From assembly GCF_008365405.1 (NCBI RefSeq), contig NZ_QOKV01000003.1, positions 307,177 to 371,176 on the forward strand: a stretch of DNA of 64,000 bases. The letters are read 5' to 3'. Both the position numbers and the translations under genes were made by a program. This DNA comes from Azospirillum brasilense (GTDB lineage Bacteria; Pseudomonadota; Alphaproteobacteria; Azospirillales; Azospirillaceae). Below the pieces are notes generated by a model. That model was given only the letters and a program-made list of their open reading frames with translations, was not told where the DNA came from and made no database searches. Below, piece by piece: positions 55,622-64,000 of the stretch (position 1 is its first letter; the number at the start of each line of letters is the position of its first letter).

Positions 55622-55838
55622 GTCCGGCTCCAGCCATGACCGCGGGGGACGCCCGCGAATTGGTTAAAATGCTCGGCAAACTGGCCGAACGATATGGCCG
55701 GAATGTAGGGGCGCCTTGGTTAACAACCGGTGTAATCCTTTGTCCTTCGGGTGTGCGAGTCCGCCCCGAAATTGGTTTAACTCAAAATCGTAGCGGACCG
55801 TTGCGTCGGTGCCACGAATGCGCCCAGCGGTTGTGTGG

Positions 55839-57764
55839 TTAAGAAGCGTGACCGCGCGTCGCCACGAAATCCGTTAACGCCGCGCGCAAGCGGGCGACCA
55901 CGCCGGACCAGTCGCCGGAGCGGTCCTGGCCGAACACCCGCATGGTCGGGTACCAGGGATTCGCCTCTCGGTTGCCCAGCCAGCGCCAGCAGGCGTCGGC
56001 GCGCGACAGCGTCCAGGTGGGCCGCCCCAGCCCGCCCGCGAGGTGGCAGACGGAGGTGTCCACCGTGATGACGAGGTCCAGCGTCTGGGCCAGCGCCGCC
56101 GTGTCGGCGAAGTCGCGGACGTCGCCCATGGGGTGCTCGATGTCCATCCCCACCGGGGCCTCGGCCAGTTGCGCCGCGCCCGGCCCCATCTGAAGGCTGA
56201 CGAAGCGCACCCCCGGCACCTCGGCCAGGGGGGCCAGGGCGGCCAGCGGCAGGCTGCGCCGCCGGTCGATCGGGCTCGCCACCCCGCGCACTGTGCGCGG
56301 CGACCCCGCCCAGACCAGCCCGACCCGCGTCCGCCCGTCCGCCGGCACCCGCGCGCGCCACGCCGCAACGTCGGCGGGATCGGCCCGCAGATAGGGCATC
56401 GTGGCCGGGATGCTGTCCAGATCCGTCCCGAAGGCGCGGGGCAGGCTCATCATCGGGATGTGCCGGTCGAAGGCCGGAAGCGCGTCACCCCAGGCGACGG
56501 CGGCGGACACGCCGTCCACCCGCTCCATCAGCCGCACCAGGGCGGGGGAGCAGCCGACGATCACCCGTGCGCCCCGTTCGGCCAGCAGCGGCGCGTAGCG
56601 GACGAATTGCAAGGTGTCGCCAAGCCCCTGTTCGGCGTAGAGCAGGATGGTCCGGCCCGCCACATCCTCCGCGCCGGTCCATTGCGGCTGGGGGAAGCCG
56701 CGGTGCACGGGGTCGAGCTGCCGGGTCTCCCAGCGCCACTCGAACTCCTCCCACCCCTCACGGAACTGGCCGGAGGCGAGCAGGGCGACGGCGAGCGCCA
56801 GATGGGCGTCGGCGTCGGCGGGGGCGAGGCGGATGGCCTCCCGCCCAGCGGCGACGGCCTCGTCGCGGCGGCCCTCGTGCAGCAGGAGGGACAGGCGGTT
56901 GCGGTGGAAGGCGGCCCGCTCCGGGGCGAGACGCGCCGCCCGCCCGCACTGGCGCAGCGCCTCCGCGACGCGGACGGTCTGCTCCAGCAGCGGCACCCGG
57001 TTGCCGTAGGCGTCGGGGTTGCCGGGGTCCAGAACCACCGCCCGGCGCCCGGCCCGTTCCGCCTCGTCGAAGCGCCCAAGCGTGACCAGGAGATGGACGA
57101 GGTTGGTCTGCGCGTCGGCCAGCGTTGGGTCGAGCCGCAGCGCCTCGCCCAGCGCTTCCACGGCGCCCTCCGGGTCGCCCGTCTGGGCCAGCGCGGCGCC
57201 GAGCATGCGGTGCGCCTCGGCGCGCTGCGGGGCGAGGGTGCGCGCCTTGCGGAAGGCGTCGGTGGCCCCCGCCCAGTCGGCGGCGGCGTAGAGCCGCAGG
57301 CCGGCCCGCTCGAAGGCCTCGGCCAGCGGTTCGCTGTCGGTGGCGGCGCTGGCCGTCAGGGCGCGGCTCAGCGCGCGGTGGGCGGCGGGACCGTCGCCGG
57401 CCTCGGTCAGGGCGTCGCCCAGGGCGAACCAGTCACCGGCGCCGTCGGGTTGCAGGGCAAGGACGCGGCGGAAGGCGGCGGCGGCCTGCGCCGCCCCGTC
57501 CGGCGTGCCCAGCGCCATCAGCGCCTTGCCGAGATTGCCGTGGATGTCGGGGGCGAGCGGCAGGAGGGCCGCCGCCTTGCCGATCATCGCCACCCCGTCC
57601 ACCACGCGGCCGGTCTGGGCCGCCAGCAGCCCGCCGAAATGCAGGGCGTGGGGGTTGTCCGGGTCCACGTCCAGAATGCGGCCGTAGAGCTGCCGCGCCT
57701 CATCCAGCCGCCCGGACAGGTGATGGTCGAGCGCGAGGTTCAGGGCTTCGGCGACGCTGGCCAT
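55839..57764 (-). CDS. TPR protein with glycosyltransferase-like C-terminal domain
   Basis: A 641-aa protein. About ten TPR units fill residues 1-340 (e.g. ALNLALDHHLSGRLDEARQL, AEAHRMLGAALAQTGDPEGA). The C-terminal 300 residues begin GRTILLYAEQGLGDTLQFVR, a pattern of ADP-heptose transferase-like/GT-B proteins in which the nucleotide site is often degenerate. VGLVWAGSPRTVRGVASP is a second conserved block. A cytoplasmic glycosyltransferase or flagellin-related modifier is possible. It lies just downstream of hisS on the same strand. Confidence 0.8.
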   Translation of the reverse strand: MASVAEALNLALDHHLSGRLDEARQLYGRILDVDPDNPHALHFGGLLAAQTGRVVDGVAMIGKAAALLPLAPDIHGNLGKALMALGTPDGAAQAAAAFRRVLALQPDGAGDWFALGDALTEAGDGPAAHRALSRALTASAATDSEPLAEAFERAGLRLYAAADWAGATDAFRKARTLAPQRAEAHRMLGAALAQTGDPEGAVEALGEALRLDPTLADAQTNLVHLLVTLGRFDEAERAGRRAVVLDPGNPDAYGNRVPLLEQTVRVAEALRQCGRAARLAPERAAFHRNRLSLLLHEGRRDEAVAAGREAIRLAPADADAHLALAVALLASGQFREGWEEFEWRWETRQLDPVHRGFPQPQWTGAEDVAGRTILLYAEQGLGDTLQFVRYAPLLAERGARVIVGCSPALVRLMERVDGVSAAVAWGDALPAFDRHIPMMSLPRAFGTDLDSIPATMPYLRADPADVAAWRARVPADGRTRVGLVWAGSPRTVRGVASPIDRRRSLPLAALAPLAEVPGVRFVSLQMGPGAAQLAEAPVGMDIEHPMGDVRDFADTAALAQTLDLVITVDTSVCHLAGGLGRPTWTLSRADACWRWLGNREANPWYPTMRVFGQDRSGDWSGVVARLRAALTDFVATRGHAS

Positions 57765-57789
57765 GGGCGGGGCCTTCTGTGGTGGGGAG

Positions 57790-59139
57790 CTATGCCCCCA
57801 GCAGTTCCTTCGCCTTGGCGGCGAGGTCGGCCAGCGGGACTTCGACCTGCTCGCCCTTCACCAGATGCTTCAGCGTCGCCGTGCCGCGCGCCTTCTCGTC
57901 GGAGCCCATCAGGACGACCAGCGGGATGCCCGCCTTGTCGGCGTATTTCATCTGCTTGGCGAGCTTGCCGCCGTCGAGCTGGATTTCCGTGTTGAGGCCC
58001 GCCGTCCGCAGCGCCGTCGCCAGACCGTAGTAGTCGGCGGACAGGGCTGGGTCCATCTGCGTCACCAGGACCTGGGCGGTGGCACCGCCGTCCTTGATGA
58101 TGCCGGCTTCCATCAGCTGGTAGAACAGCCGCGTCGCGCCGATCGAGATGCCCACGCCCGGCAGCTTCGACTTGGTGTAGTGGCTGGCGAGGTTGTCGTA
58201 GCGCCCGCCGGAGCACACGCTGCCGATGCCGGGATGGTCGTTCAGGAAGGTCTCGTAGACCGTGCCGGTGTAGTAGTCGAGGCCGCGCGCGATGGCGAGG
58301 TTGATGCGCACCACGCCGTCCGGCACCTGGAGGGCCTTCAGCCCCTCGATGACCGTGGTCAGCTCCGAGACACCCTGGCGGAAGGTCTCGTTCTCGATGC
58401 CCAGCGCGGTGAGGGCGGCGAGCGTCTCCTCGTTCGTGCCCTTGGCGTCGATCAGGGACAGGATCTTTTCCGCGGCGTCGGCGGCCATGCCGAGGCCGGT
58501 CAGGCTGGCCTGCACCTTGTCGCGGCCGATCTTGTCCAGCTTGTCGATCTCGCGCAGGACCAGGACGCGCTTTTCCGCGTCGTCCACGCCCAGCCCGTCG
58601 AGCAGGCCGAGCAGAACCTTGCGGTTGTTCACGTTGATGGTGAAGCCGCCGAAGTCCAGTTCACGGAAGACGTGGTAGATGACCGCCGGGATCTCCGCGT
58701 CGTAATGGGCGGACAGACTGTCCTTGCCGATCACGTCGATGTCGCACTGGTAGAATTCGCGGAAGCGGCCGCGCTGCGCCCGCTCCCCGCGGTAGACCCG
58801 CTGGATCTGGTAGCGGCGGAAGGGGAAGGCGAGGTCGCGCTCATGCTCCGCCACGTAGCGGGCGAGCGGCACCGTCAGGTCGAAGCGCAGCGCGATGTCC
58901 GGCTTGTTTCCCTGCTGGAGGGCGCCGGTGGACTGCACGAAATAGACCTGCTTCTCGGTCTCGCCGCCGGACTTGGTCAGCAGGGTGTCCACCGTCTCGA
59001 ACACCGGTGTTTCCACCGGCACGAAGCCGAACCGCTCGTAGCCGCGGCGGATGGTATCGAGCAGACGCTGGAAGGCCACCTGCTGGCGCGGCAGCAGCTC
59101 CATCGTTCCGGGCGGGGTGCGGGGGGTGATCAGGCTCAT
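57790..59139 (-). CDS. hisS: Histidine--tRNA ligase
   Basis: A 449-aa class II synthetase. Motif 2 is [20 protein letters not shown], the histidine-A loop is [11 protein letters not shown], and motif 3 is [12 protein letters not shown]. The anticodon domain fills the last 90 residues. The start at 59139 gives [20 protein letters not shown]. Confidence 0.96.
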   Translation of the reverse strand: MSLITPRTPPGTMELLPRQQVAFQRLLDTIRRGYERFGFVPVETPVFETVDTLLTKSGGETEKQVYFVQSTGALQQGNKPDIALRFDLTVPLARYVAEHERDLAFPFRRYQIQRVYRGERAQRGRFREFYQCDIDVIGKDSLSAHYDAEIPAVIYHVFRELDFGGFTINVNNRKVLLGLLDGLGVDDAEKRVLVLREIDKLDKIGRDKVQASLTGLGMAADAAEKILSLIDAKGTNEETLAALTALGIENETFRQGVSELTTVIEGLKALQVPDGVVRINLAIARGLDYYTGTVYETFLNDHPGIGSVCSGGRYDNLASHYTKSKLPGVGISIGATRLFYQLMEAGIIKDGGATAQVLVTQMDPALSADYYGLATALRTAGLNTEIQLDGGKLAKQMKYADKAGIPLVVLMGSDEKARGTATLKHLVKGEQVEVPLADLAAKAKELLGA

Positions 59140-59296
59140 CGGCGCGGGTCCGGCTTCGAATGTCCCTAGGGATTCGGCTAGGGTTCTAGCGGCTTTCGCC
59201 GGTCCCGTCACCACTGCAGTGGCCGGATACCGTTGAGTGGGGGACCGTAAGGGGCTAGAACTCCGGCAAACCCCATGCATCCGTGCCGGAGCCGCC

Positions 59297-60352
59297 ATGC
59301 CCACCGACCGTCTCGTCCTCCGCCGTCCCGACGACTGGCATGTGCACCTGCGCGACGGCGCCATGCTGAAGGCGGTGCTGCCCTTCACCGCCCACCAGTT
59401 CGGCCGCGCCATCATCATGCCGAACCTGAAGCCGCCGGTGACCCGCACGGCCGACGCCGTGGCCTACCGGGAGCGCATCCTGGCCGCCCTGCCGGAGGGC
59501 CATGCCTTCACTCCGCTGATGACGGCCTATCTGACCGACGGCACCGACGCCGACGATCTGGCCCAGGGCTTCGAGGACGGCGTGTTCGCCGCCGCCAAGC
59601 TCTACCCGGCCAACGCCACCACCAACAGCGCCCACGGGGTGACCGACCTCGGCAAGCTCGCCCCGGTGCTGGAGCGCATGGCGGAGATCGGCATGCCGCT
59701 GCTGATCCACGGCGAGGTGACCGACTCCCATGTCGACATCTTCGACCGCGAGGCGGTGTTCCTGGAGCGCGTCCTCGGCCCGCTGCTGGAGCGCTACGCG
59801 GCGCTGCGCGTGGTGCTGGAGCACGCGACCACCGCGGAGGCCGTGGCCTTCGTGCGCGAGCACGCCGCCTCGGGCCGGGTGGGGGCGACCATCACGGCGC
59901 ATCACCTTCTGATCAACCGCAGCCACCTGTTCGCCGGCGGCATCCGCCCGCACCTCTACTGCCTGCCCATCGCCAAGCGCGAGACGCACCGCGTGGCCCT
60001 GGTCGAGGCGGCGACCTCGGGCGAGGGGCCGTTCTTCCTGGGCACCGACACCGCCCCGCACACGGTGACCGCCAAGGAGAGCGCCTGCGGCTGCGCCGGC
60101 TGCTTCACCGCCGCCAACGCCCTGGAACTCTACGCCGAGGCCTTCGAGGAGGCGGGCGCCCTGGACAAGCTGGAGGCCTTCGCCAGCCTGAACGGCCCGC
60201 GCTTCTACGGCCTGCCGGCCAACGAGGACAAGGTGGTGCTGGAGCGCACCCCCTCCACCGCGCCGGACATCGTGCTGACCGCCGAGGGCGAGGGCGTGCT
60301 GCCCTTCCGCAGCGGCGAGACCACCCGCTGGACCTTCGCCGGCGCGGCTTGA
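59297..60352 (+). CDS. pyrC: Dihydroorotase, class II
   Basis: A 351-aa amidohydrolase. H15 and H17 (WHVHLRDG) bind zinc, K101 ([13 protein letters not shown]) is the carboxylated Lys, and LGTDTAPHT carries the catalytic Asp. It closes carbamoyl aspartate to dihydroorotate in pyrimidine synthesis. The start at 59297 fits the E. coli-like form. Confidence 0.96.
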   Translation: MPTDRLVLRRPDDWHVHLRDGAMLKAVLPFTAHQFGRAIIMPNLKPPVTRTADAVAYRERILAALPEGHAFTPLMTAYLTDGTDADDLAQGFEDGVFAAAKLYPANATTNSAHGVTDLGKLAPVLERMAEIGMPLLIHGEVTDSHVDIFDREAVFLERVLGPLLERYAALRVVLEHATTAEAVAFVREHAASGRVGATITAHHLLINRSHLFAGGIRPHLYCLPIAKRETHRVALVEAATSGEGPFFLGTDTAPHTVTAKESACGCAGCFTAANALELYAEAFEEAGALDKLEAFASLNGPRFYGLPANEDKVVLERTPSTAPDIVLTAEGEGVLPFRSGETTRWTFAGAA

Positions 60353-60363
60353 GAGGCCGGCGC

Positions 60364-60468
60364 TGCCCCCTCCCTAACCCTCCCCCTCTTCGAGGTGGAG
60401 GGGATTGCCGCCGCTCCGCAGAAGGCACCCTCTCCCGCGAAAGCGGGGGAGGGTTGGGGTGGGGGCAA
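60364..60468. repeat. Dispersed palindromic repeat, copy 7 (subfamily A, diverged)
   Basis: CCCCCTCCCTAACCCTCCCC at the left and CGCGAAAGCGGGGGAGGG with TTGGGGTGGGGGC at the right. The inner arms are more diverged than in other copies. It lies between the convergent ends of pyrC and xseA. Confidence 0.8.
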
Positions 60469-60477
60469 GGTTCCCAC

Positions 60478-62106
60478 TCAGAACAAACTTCCCTGTGTCG
60501 GCGGGCGCTGCGGCTTCTTCGGTTCGGGCTTGGCCTTGACGGCCTTCGGCTTCGGCTCCGCCGCGGTGGGCGGCACCTCCACCCGCGGCCCGCCGTCCAC
60601 CGTCGCGGCGGCCCGGCCGTCGGCGAAGACCAGCGACACCGCCAGACCCGGCGTGGCCTGGGCGGCGCTGGTCAGCGGCTTGCCGTCGTCGGACTGCACC
60701 AGGGCGAAGCCGCGCTCCAGCACGCCCTTGTAGGAGTAGCTTTCCAGAAGCTGCCCCACCGCCGCCAGCTTCGCCGCGCGCTCCTCCACCGCCTTGCCGT
60801 AGCTGCGGTCCAGGCGCGGCGTCAGGTCGGACAGCCGTCGGCTGCCGTCGCCAAACTTCACCCGGATCGGGCCGAGCGTCAGCCGCCCGGCCACCCGCTC
60901 ATACTGGCCGCGCGCTGCGACGACGGCGTGGCGCAGCGCGCCGTCGAGCGCGCGGGACTCCGACACCAGCCGCTGCCCGGCCTCGGCCAGCTTCTCCCGC
61001 GGGTGGCGCAGCGCCGCGCCCAGCTCGTTCAGGCGGGTGCGGCGGCGGTCGAGGAGGGCGGCGGCGGCCAGGGCCAGCCGCTCCGCCCGGTCGTCCAGCC
61101 GCTGGGCGTGGCTTTCCAGCAGGGCGCGCGGGTCGCCAAGGCCACGGGCCAGCCCCTCCACCCGCGTCCGCCGCTCGGCCAGCAGGCGGGTGGCGGCGCC
61201 CACCATGCGCCGCTTGTCGTCCAACACCTGGGCCAGCAGCTCCGCCCGCACCGGAACGGCCATCTCCGCTGCCGCCGTGGGGGTGGGGGCGCGGCGGTCG
61301 GACGCGAAGTCGATCAGGGTGGTGTCCGTCTCGTGACCGACCGCCGAGATCAGCGGGATGCGGCTGGCCGCCGCCGCGCGGACGACGTTCTCCTCGTTGA
61401 AGGCCATCAGGTCCTCCAGCGAGCCGCCGCCGCGCGCCACGATCAGCAGGTCCGGGCGCGGCACCGGGCCGCCGGGGGCGATGCGGTTGAAGCCCTCGAT
61501 CGCCGCGGAGACCTCCGCCGCCGCCCGCTCCCCCTGCACGGCGACCGGCCAGAGCAGGACCCGGCGCGGGAAACGGTCGTGCAGCCGGTGCAGGATGTCG
61601 CGGATGACCGCCCCGGTGGGGGAGGTGACGACGCCGATCACGTCGGGGAGGAAGGGTATGGGCTTCTTGCGCTCCGCGTCGAACAACCCCTCCGCCGCGA
61701 GGCGCTTCTTGCGCTCCTCCAGCATCTTCAGAAGGGCGCCCTCGCCGGCCAGCTCCATCGACTCGATGATGAGCTGGTATTGCGAGCGTCCGGGGTAGGT
61801 CGTCATGCGCCCGGTGACGATGACCTCCAGCCCCTCCGCCGGCTGGACGGCCAGCTTCGACGCGGTGCCGCGCCAGCACACCGCCTCGATCACCGCCGTG
61901 TCGTCCTTCAGGCGGAGGTAGCAGTGGCCGGAGCTGTGACGCTTGGGCTGGGAGATCTCGCCGCGCACGCGGACGAAGCCGAACTCCTCCTCGATGCTGC
62001 GCTTCAGGCGCCGGGCGAGGTCGCCCACCGAGAATTCCGGAAGGTTCGAGCCGGGGCGCGGCTCGGGGGCGATCAGCGGAGAGGTCATATCAAGGTCTTG
62101 AGTCAT
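60478..62106 (-). CDS. xseA: Exodeoxyribonuclease VII large subunit
   Basis: A 542-aa protein with an N-terminal OB fold ([20 protein letters not shown]), the nuclease core ([54 protein letters not shown]) and a long coiled-coil. The C-terminal 60 residues are a Pro/Lys-rich tail ending [10 protein letters not shown]. It degrades single-stranded DNA with XseB. The start may be ATG 62106 or ATG 62088. Divergent from purD. Confidence 0.95.
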   Translation of the reverse strand: MTQDLDMTSPLIAPEPRPGSNLPEFSVGDLARRLKRSIEEEFGFVRVRGEISQPKRHSSGHCYLRLKDDTAVIEAVCWRGTASKLAVQPAEGLEVIVTGRMTTYPGRSQYQLIIESMELAGEGALLKMLEERKKRLAAEGLFDAERKKPIPFLPDVIGVVTSPTGAVIRDILHRLHDRFPRRVLLWPVAVQGERAAAEVSAAIEGFNRIAPGGPVPRPDLLIVARGGGSLEDLMAFNEENVVRAAAASRIPLISAVGHETDTTLIDFASDRRAPTPTAAAEMAVPVRAELLAQVLDDKRRMVGAATRLLAERRTRVEGLARGLGDPRALLESHAQRLDDRAERLALAAAALLDRRRTRLNELGAALRHPREKLAEAGQRLVSESRALDGALRHAVVAARGQYERVAGRLTLGPIRVKFGDGSRRLSDLTPRLDRSYGKAVEERAAKLAAVGQLLESYSYKGVLERGFALVQSDDGKPLTSAAQATPGLAVSLVFADGRAAATVDGGPRVEVPPTAAEPKPKAVKAKPEPKKPQRPPTQGSLF

Positions 62107-62163
62107 GGCGGCACCATGATACAAGGCGCGGTGTCGGCAACAAGCGTGGAAGGACGAGGTGCC

Positions 62164-63453
62164 ATGAAAGTCCTGGTGGTCGGGTCGGGTGGGCGCGAGC
62201 ATGCGCTGTGCTGGGCCATTCAGAACTCGCCGCTGTGCGACACGCTCTACTGCGCACCGGGCAACGCCGGCATCGCGGATGTGGCCGAATGCGTCGCTAT
62301 CGGCGCGGAGGATGTGGACGCCCTGGTCCGCTTCGCCCAGGACAAGGCCATCGACTTCGTGGTCGTCGGGCCGGAAGGGCCGCTGGTGCTCGGCCTCGTC
62401 GACAAGCTGACCGCCCTCGGCATCAAGGCCTTCGGCCCCAGCGCCGCGGCGGCGGAGCTTGAGGGCTCCAAGGGCTTCATGAAGGACATCCTGGCCAAGT
62501 ACGGCGTGCCGACCGCCGCCTATGGCCGCTTCAAGGACGTCGAGGCCGCCAAGGATTTCGTCCGCAAGAACGGCGCCCCCATCGTGGTCAAGGCCGACGG
62601 GCTGGCCGCCGGCAAGGGCGTGACCGTCGCCCGCACCCAGGAAGAAGCCTTTGCCGCCATCGACGAGGCCCTGGTCGAGGGCCGCTTCGGCGCCGCCGGG
62701 GCCGAGGTGGTGGTCGAGGAGTTCCTGGACGGCGAGGAGGTCAGCTTCTTCGCGCTGTGCGACGGCGAGTCGGCGCTGCCGCTGGCCTCGGCCCAGGACC
62801 ACAAGGCGGTGGGCGACGGCGACACCGGCCCGAACACCGGCGGCATGGGCGCCTATTCCCCGGCCCCGGCGCTGACCCCGGACCTCCAGGCCCGCGTGAT
62901 GCGCGAGATCGTCGAGCCGACGGTCAAGGGCATGGCGGCGGAGGGACGTCCCTTCAAGGGCGTGCTGTTCGCCGGCCTGATGATCGGCAAGGACGCCGAC
63001 GGCAACCCGGTGCCGAAGACGCTGGAGTTCAACGTCCGCTTCGGCGACCCGGAATGCCAGACGCTGATGATGCGCCTGAAGTCCGACGCGCTGGCCGCGT
63101 TGATCGCGGCGGCGGACGGCCAACTGAAGAACATCGACCTGCGCTGGCACGACGAGACGGCGCTGTGCGTCGTCATGGCGGCGAACGGCTATCCCGGCGA
63201 CTACGTGAAGAACACCGAGATCAAGGGCTTCGACGCCGCCAACGCGGTGGAGGGCGTGACCGTCTTCCACGCCGGCACGAAGCTGGCGGACGGTGGACGG
63301 GTGCTGTCCACCGGCGGGCGCGTGCTGGGCGTGACCGCCAAGGCCCCGACCGTGGCCGAGGCGCAGAAGCGCGCCTACCAGGGCGTGGACGCGCTGGACT
63401 GGCCGGACGGCTTCTGCCGCCGCGACATCGGCTGGCGGGCGGTGGGGCGCTGA
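62164..63453 (+). CDS. purD: Phosphoribosylamine--glycine ligase (GAR synthetase)
   Basis: A 429-aa ATP-grasp enzyme, [22 protein letters not shown]-grasp residues are in [20 protein letters not shown] and [16 protein letters not shown]. It makes GAR from phosphoribosylamine and glycine, the second step of purine synthesis. Together with purL, purQ, purS, purC and purB, six purine genes fall in this window. Confidence 0.97.
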   Translation: MKVLVVGSGGREHALCWAIQNSPLCDTLYCAPGNAGIADVAECVAIGAEDVDALVRFAQDKAIDFVVVGPEGPLVLGLVDKLTALGIKAFGPSAAAAELEGSKGFMKDILAKYGVPTAAYGRFKDVEAAKDFVRKNGAPIVVKADGLAAGKGVTVARTQEEAFAAIDEALVEGRFGAAGAEVVVEEFLDGEEVSFFALCDGESALPLASAQDHKAVGDGDTGPNTGGMGAYSPAPALTPDLQARVMREIVEPTVKGMAAEGRPFKGVLFAGLMIGKDADGNPVPKTLEFNVRFGDPECQTLMMRLKSDALAALIAAADGQLKNIDLRWHDETALCVVMAANGYPGDYVKNTEIKGFDAANAVEGVTVFHAGTKLADGGRVLSTGGRVLGVTAKAPTVAEAQKRAYQGVDALDWPDGFCRRDIGWRAVGR

Positions 63454-63484
63454 CGGCGCCCCGCTTCGGCGCTATATTGGAAGG

Positions 63485-63781
63485 ATGGCGACGGCGCTCC
63501 AATTGTCGGCTGGCGTATCAGCCGAGGACCTCAAGACTCTGGCTTCCCGGTACGGAGCCGGCAACCTGCGCGTCTTCGGCTCCCGTGCCCCGGGGAGGGC
63601 GCGGCCCGACAGCGACCTGGACCTTCTCGTGGCGTTAGAACCAGGGCGGGGTTTGTTCAACTTGATCGAATTGAAGCACGCTTAGGAGGAACGGACCGGC
63701 GCTGCCGTTGATGTGGTGACGGAGCGTGGGCTGTCGCCTTGCATGCGCGACGGAATTCTTCAGTCGGCGCGATCCTTGTGA
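63485..63781 (+). pseudogene. MNT-type nucleotidyltransferase (MntA antitoxin) with in-frame stop
   Basis: The reading frame has the MNT site LRVFGSRAPGRARPDSDLDL (GSRA..D-x-D), then a TAG at 63683-63685. The same frame resumes with EERTGAAVDVVTERGLSP, which continues the family pattern to a TGA at 63779-63781. So one nonsense change splits a gene of about 98 codons. In intact systems MntA puts AMP groups on a HepT toxin to silence it. A sequencing error at the stop is the other explanation. Confidence 0.75.
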
Positions 63782-63903
63782 CCCAGGACCGTGCTTACCT
63801 GGAACACGCATCCGCGAGGCCACGTGGTTGCGCACCGGTCATTCCGGACGTTGTGCGGAATTATCCCTTTGACGTGATTACTCACCCGGCTGGCGGCAGC
63901 TGA
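63778..63903 (+). pseudogene. HepT-like (HEPN) toxin remnant
   Basis: A GTG at 63778 overlaps the MNT stop as GTGA, the usual gene order. The first residues, MTQDRAYLEHA, match HEPN toxins; from about codon 12 the match is lost and the frame runs to a stop at 63901 with unrelated sequence. The catalytic R-x4-6-H motif of HepT is missing, so it is not functional. The break is near the transposase-like end at 63908, so element insertion may have cut it. Confidence 0.55.
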
Positions 63904-63907
63904 GCCG

Positions 63908-64000
63908 TTAAGCGACGACGAAGGTGCCGTCGATGAGGTTGCGGATGGCGGTCCAGGCGGACTGGCCTTGGCGGCGCGCGGTTCCGGTGACCGAGCGGTA
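63908..64000 (-). mobile_element. Transposase C-terminus, probable IS66-like (cut by window edge)
   Basis: The last 30 codons of a minus-strand frame, ending YRSVTGTARRQGQSAW...FVVA, with TAA at 63908-63910. The R-x-Y-x-S-x2-x-ARKQG-like pattern resembles the C-terminal end of IS66-type transposases. The rest lies beyond the window. The family name is tentative. Confidence 0.45.

Noticed and set aside
59275..63453. A 1390-codon plus-strand frame ending with purD
   Set aside because: The first 960 codons are out of frame with pyrC and antisense to xseA. purD starts at 62164 with its normal N-terminus.

Overview
This is a high-GC alphaproteobacterial chromosome segment, almost certainly from the Azospirillum brasilense group (Rhodospirillales). 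The best evidence is an indole/phenylpyruvate decarboxylase (ipdC, 545 aa) next to a divergent gltX and then cysS, with the inverted repeat ATTGTTTC-N4-GAAACAAT in the ipdC promoter. That arrangement is what I recall for A. brasilense. Other alphaproteobacterial marks are the split PurS/PurQ/PurL synthetase, a zeta-type ATPase inhibitor (DUF1476), and the radC-map-sfsA order. The sequence is plain core chromosome with few mobile signs, except at the right edge.

Layout. 1-5.5 kb: chemoreceptor N-terminus, a coupled pair of membrane-linked glycosyltransferases, and a serine beta-lactamase-like hydrolase. 5.5-11.7 kb: NTF2-like protein, an Ala-rich unknown, a FAD-Rieske oxidoreductase divergent from nadE, a small membrane protein and a proteasome-like Ntn hydrolase. 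11.8-16.7 kb: ipdC, gltX, cysS. 16.7-23.8 kb: acyltransferase, VUT transporter, a response regulator/CHASE kinase operon, cimA-trmJ. 23.8-25.3 kb: an RcoM-like PAS-LytTR regulator, a 70-aa unknown and cowN, a putative CO-sensing and nitrogenase-protection module. 25.4-31.3 kb: rpsD, a ParDE-like toxin-antitoxin pair, Old Yellow Enzyme with divergent TetR, rarD, grxD, bolA. 31.5-42.1 kb: purine genes purL, purQ, purS, purC, purB, with a four-gene block between purS and purQ, plus an NRDE hydrolase and the zeta inhibitor. 42.4-49.7 kb: a large Cache-PAS-GGDEF-EAL protein, TerB, radC, map, sfsA, a CinA-like protein. 49.7-52.5 kb: small unknowns, tRNA-Leu(UAA), a lipoprotein, bacterioferritin. 52.6-64 kb: a class A PBP, a TPR protein, hisS, pyrC, xseA, purD, then a broken MNT/HEPN pair next to the end of a probable transposase.

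A family of palindromic GC-rich intergenic repeats (seven copies, two subfamilies) is scattered through the window. One copy sits in the ipdC/gltX promoter region and one encodes the tail of a LysR protein. The most interesting candidate system is the RcoM-like/CowN locus. Three TTnnnG direct repeats spaced exactly 20 bp apart lie just upstream of cowN and could be the operator for the regulator.
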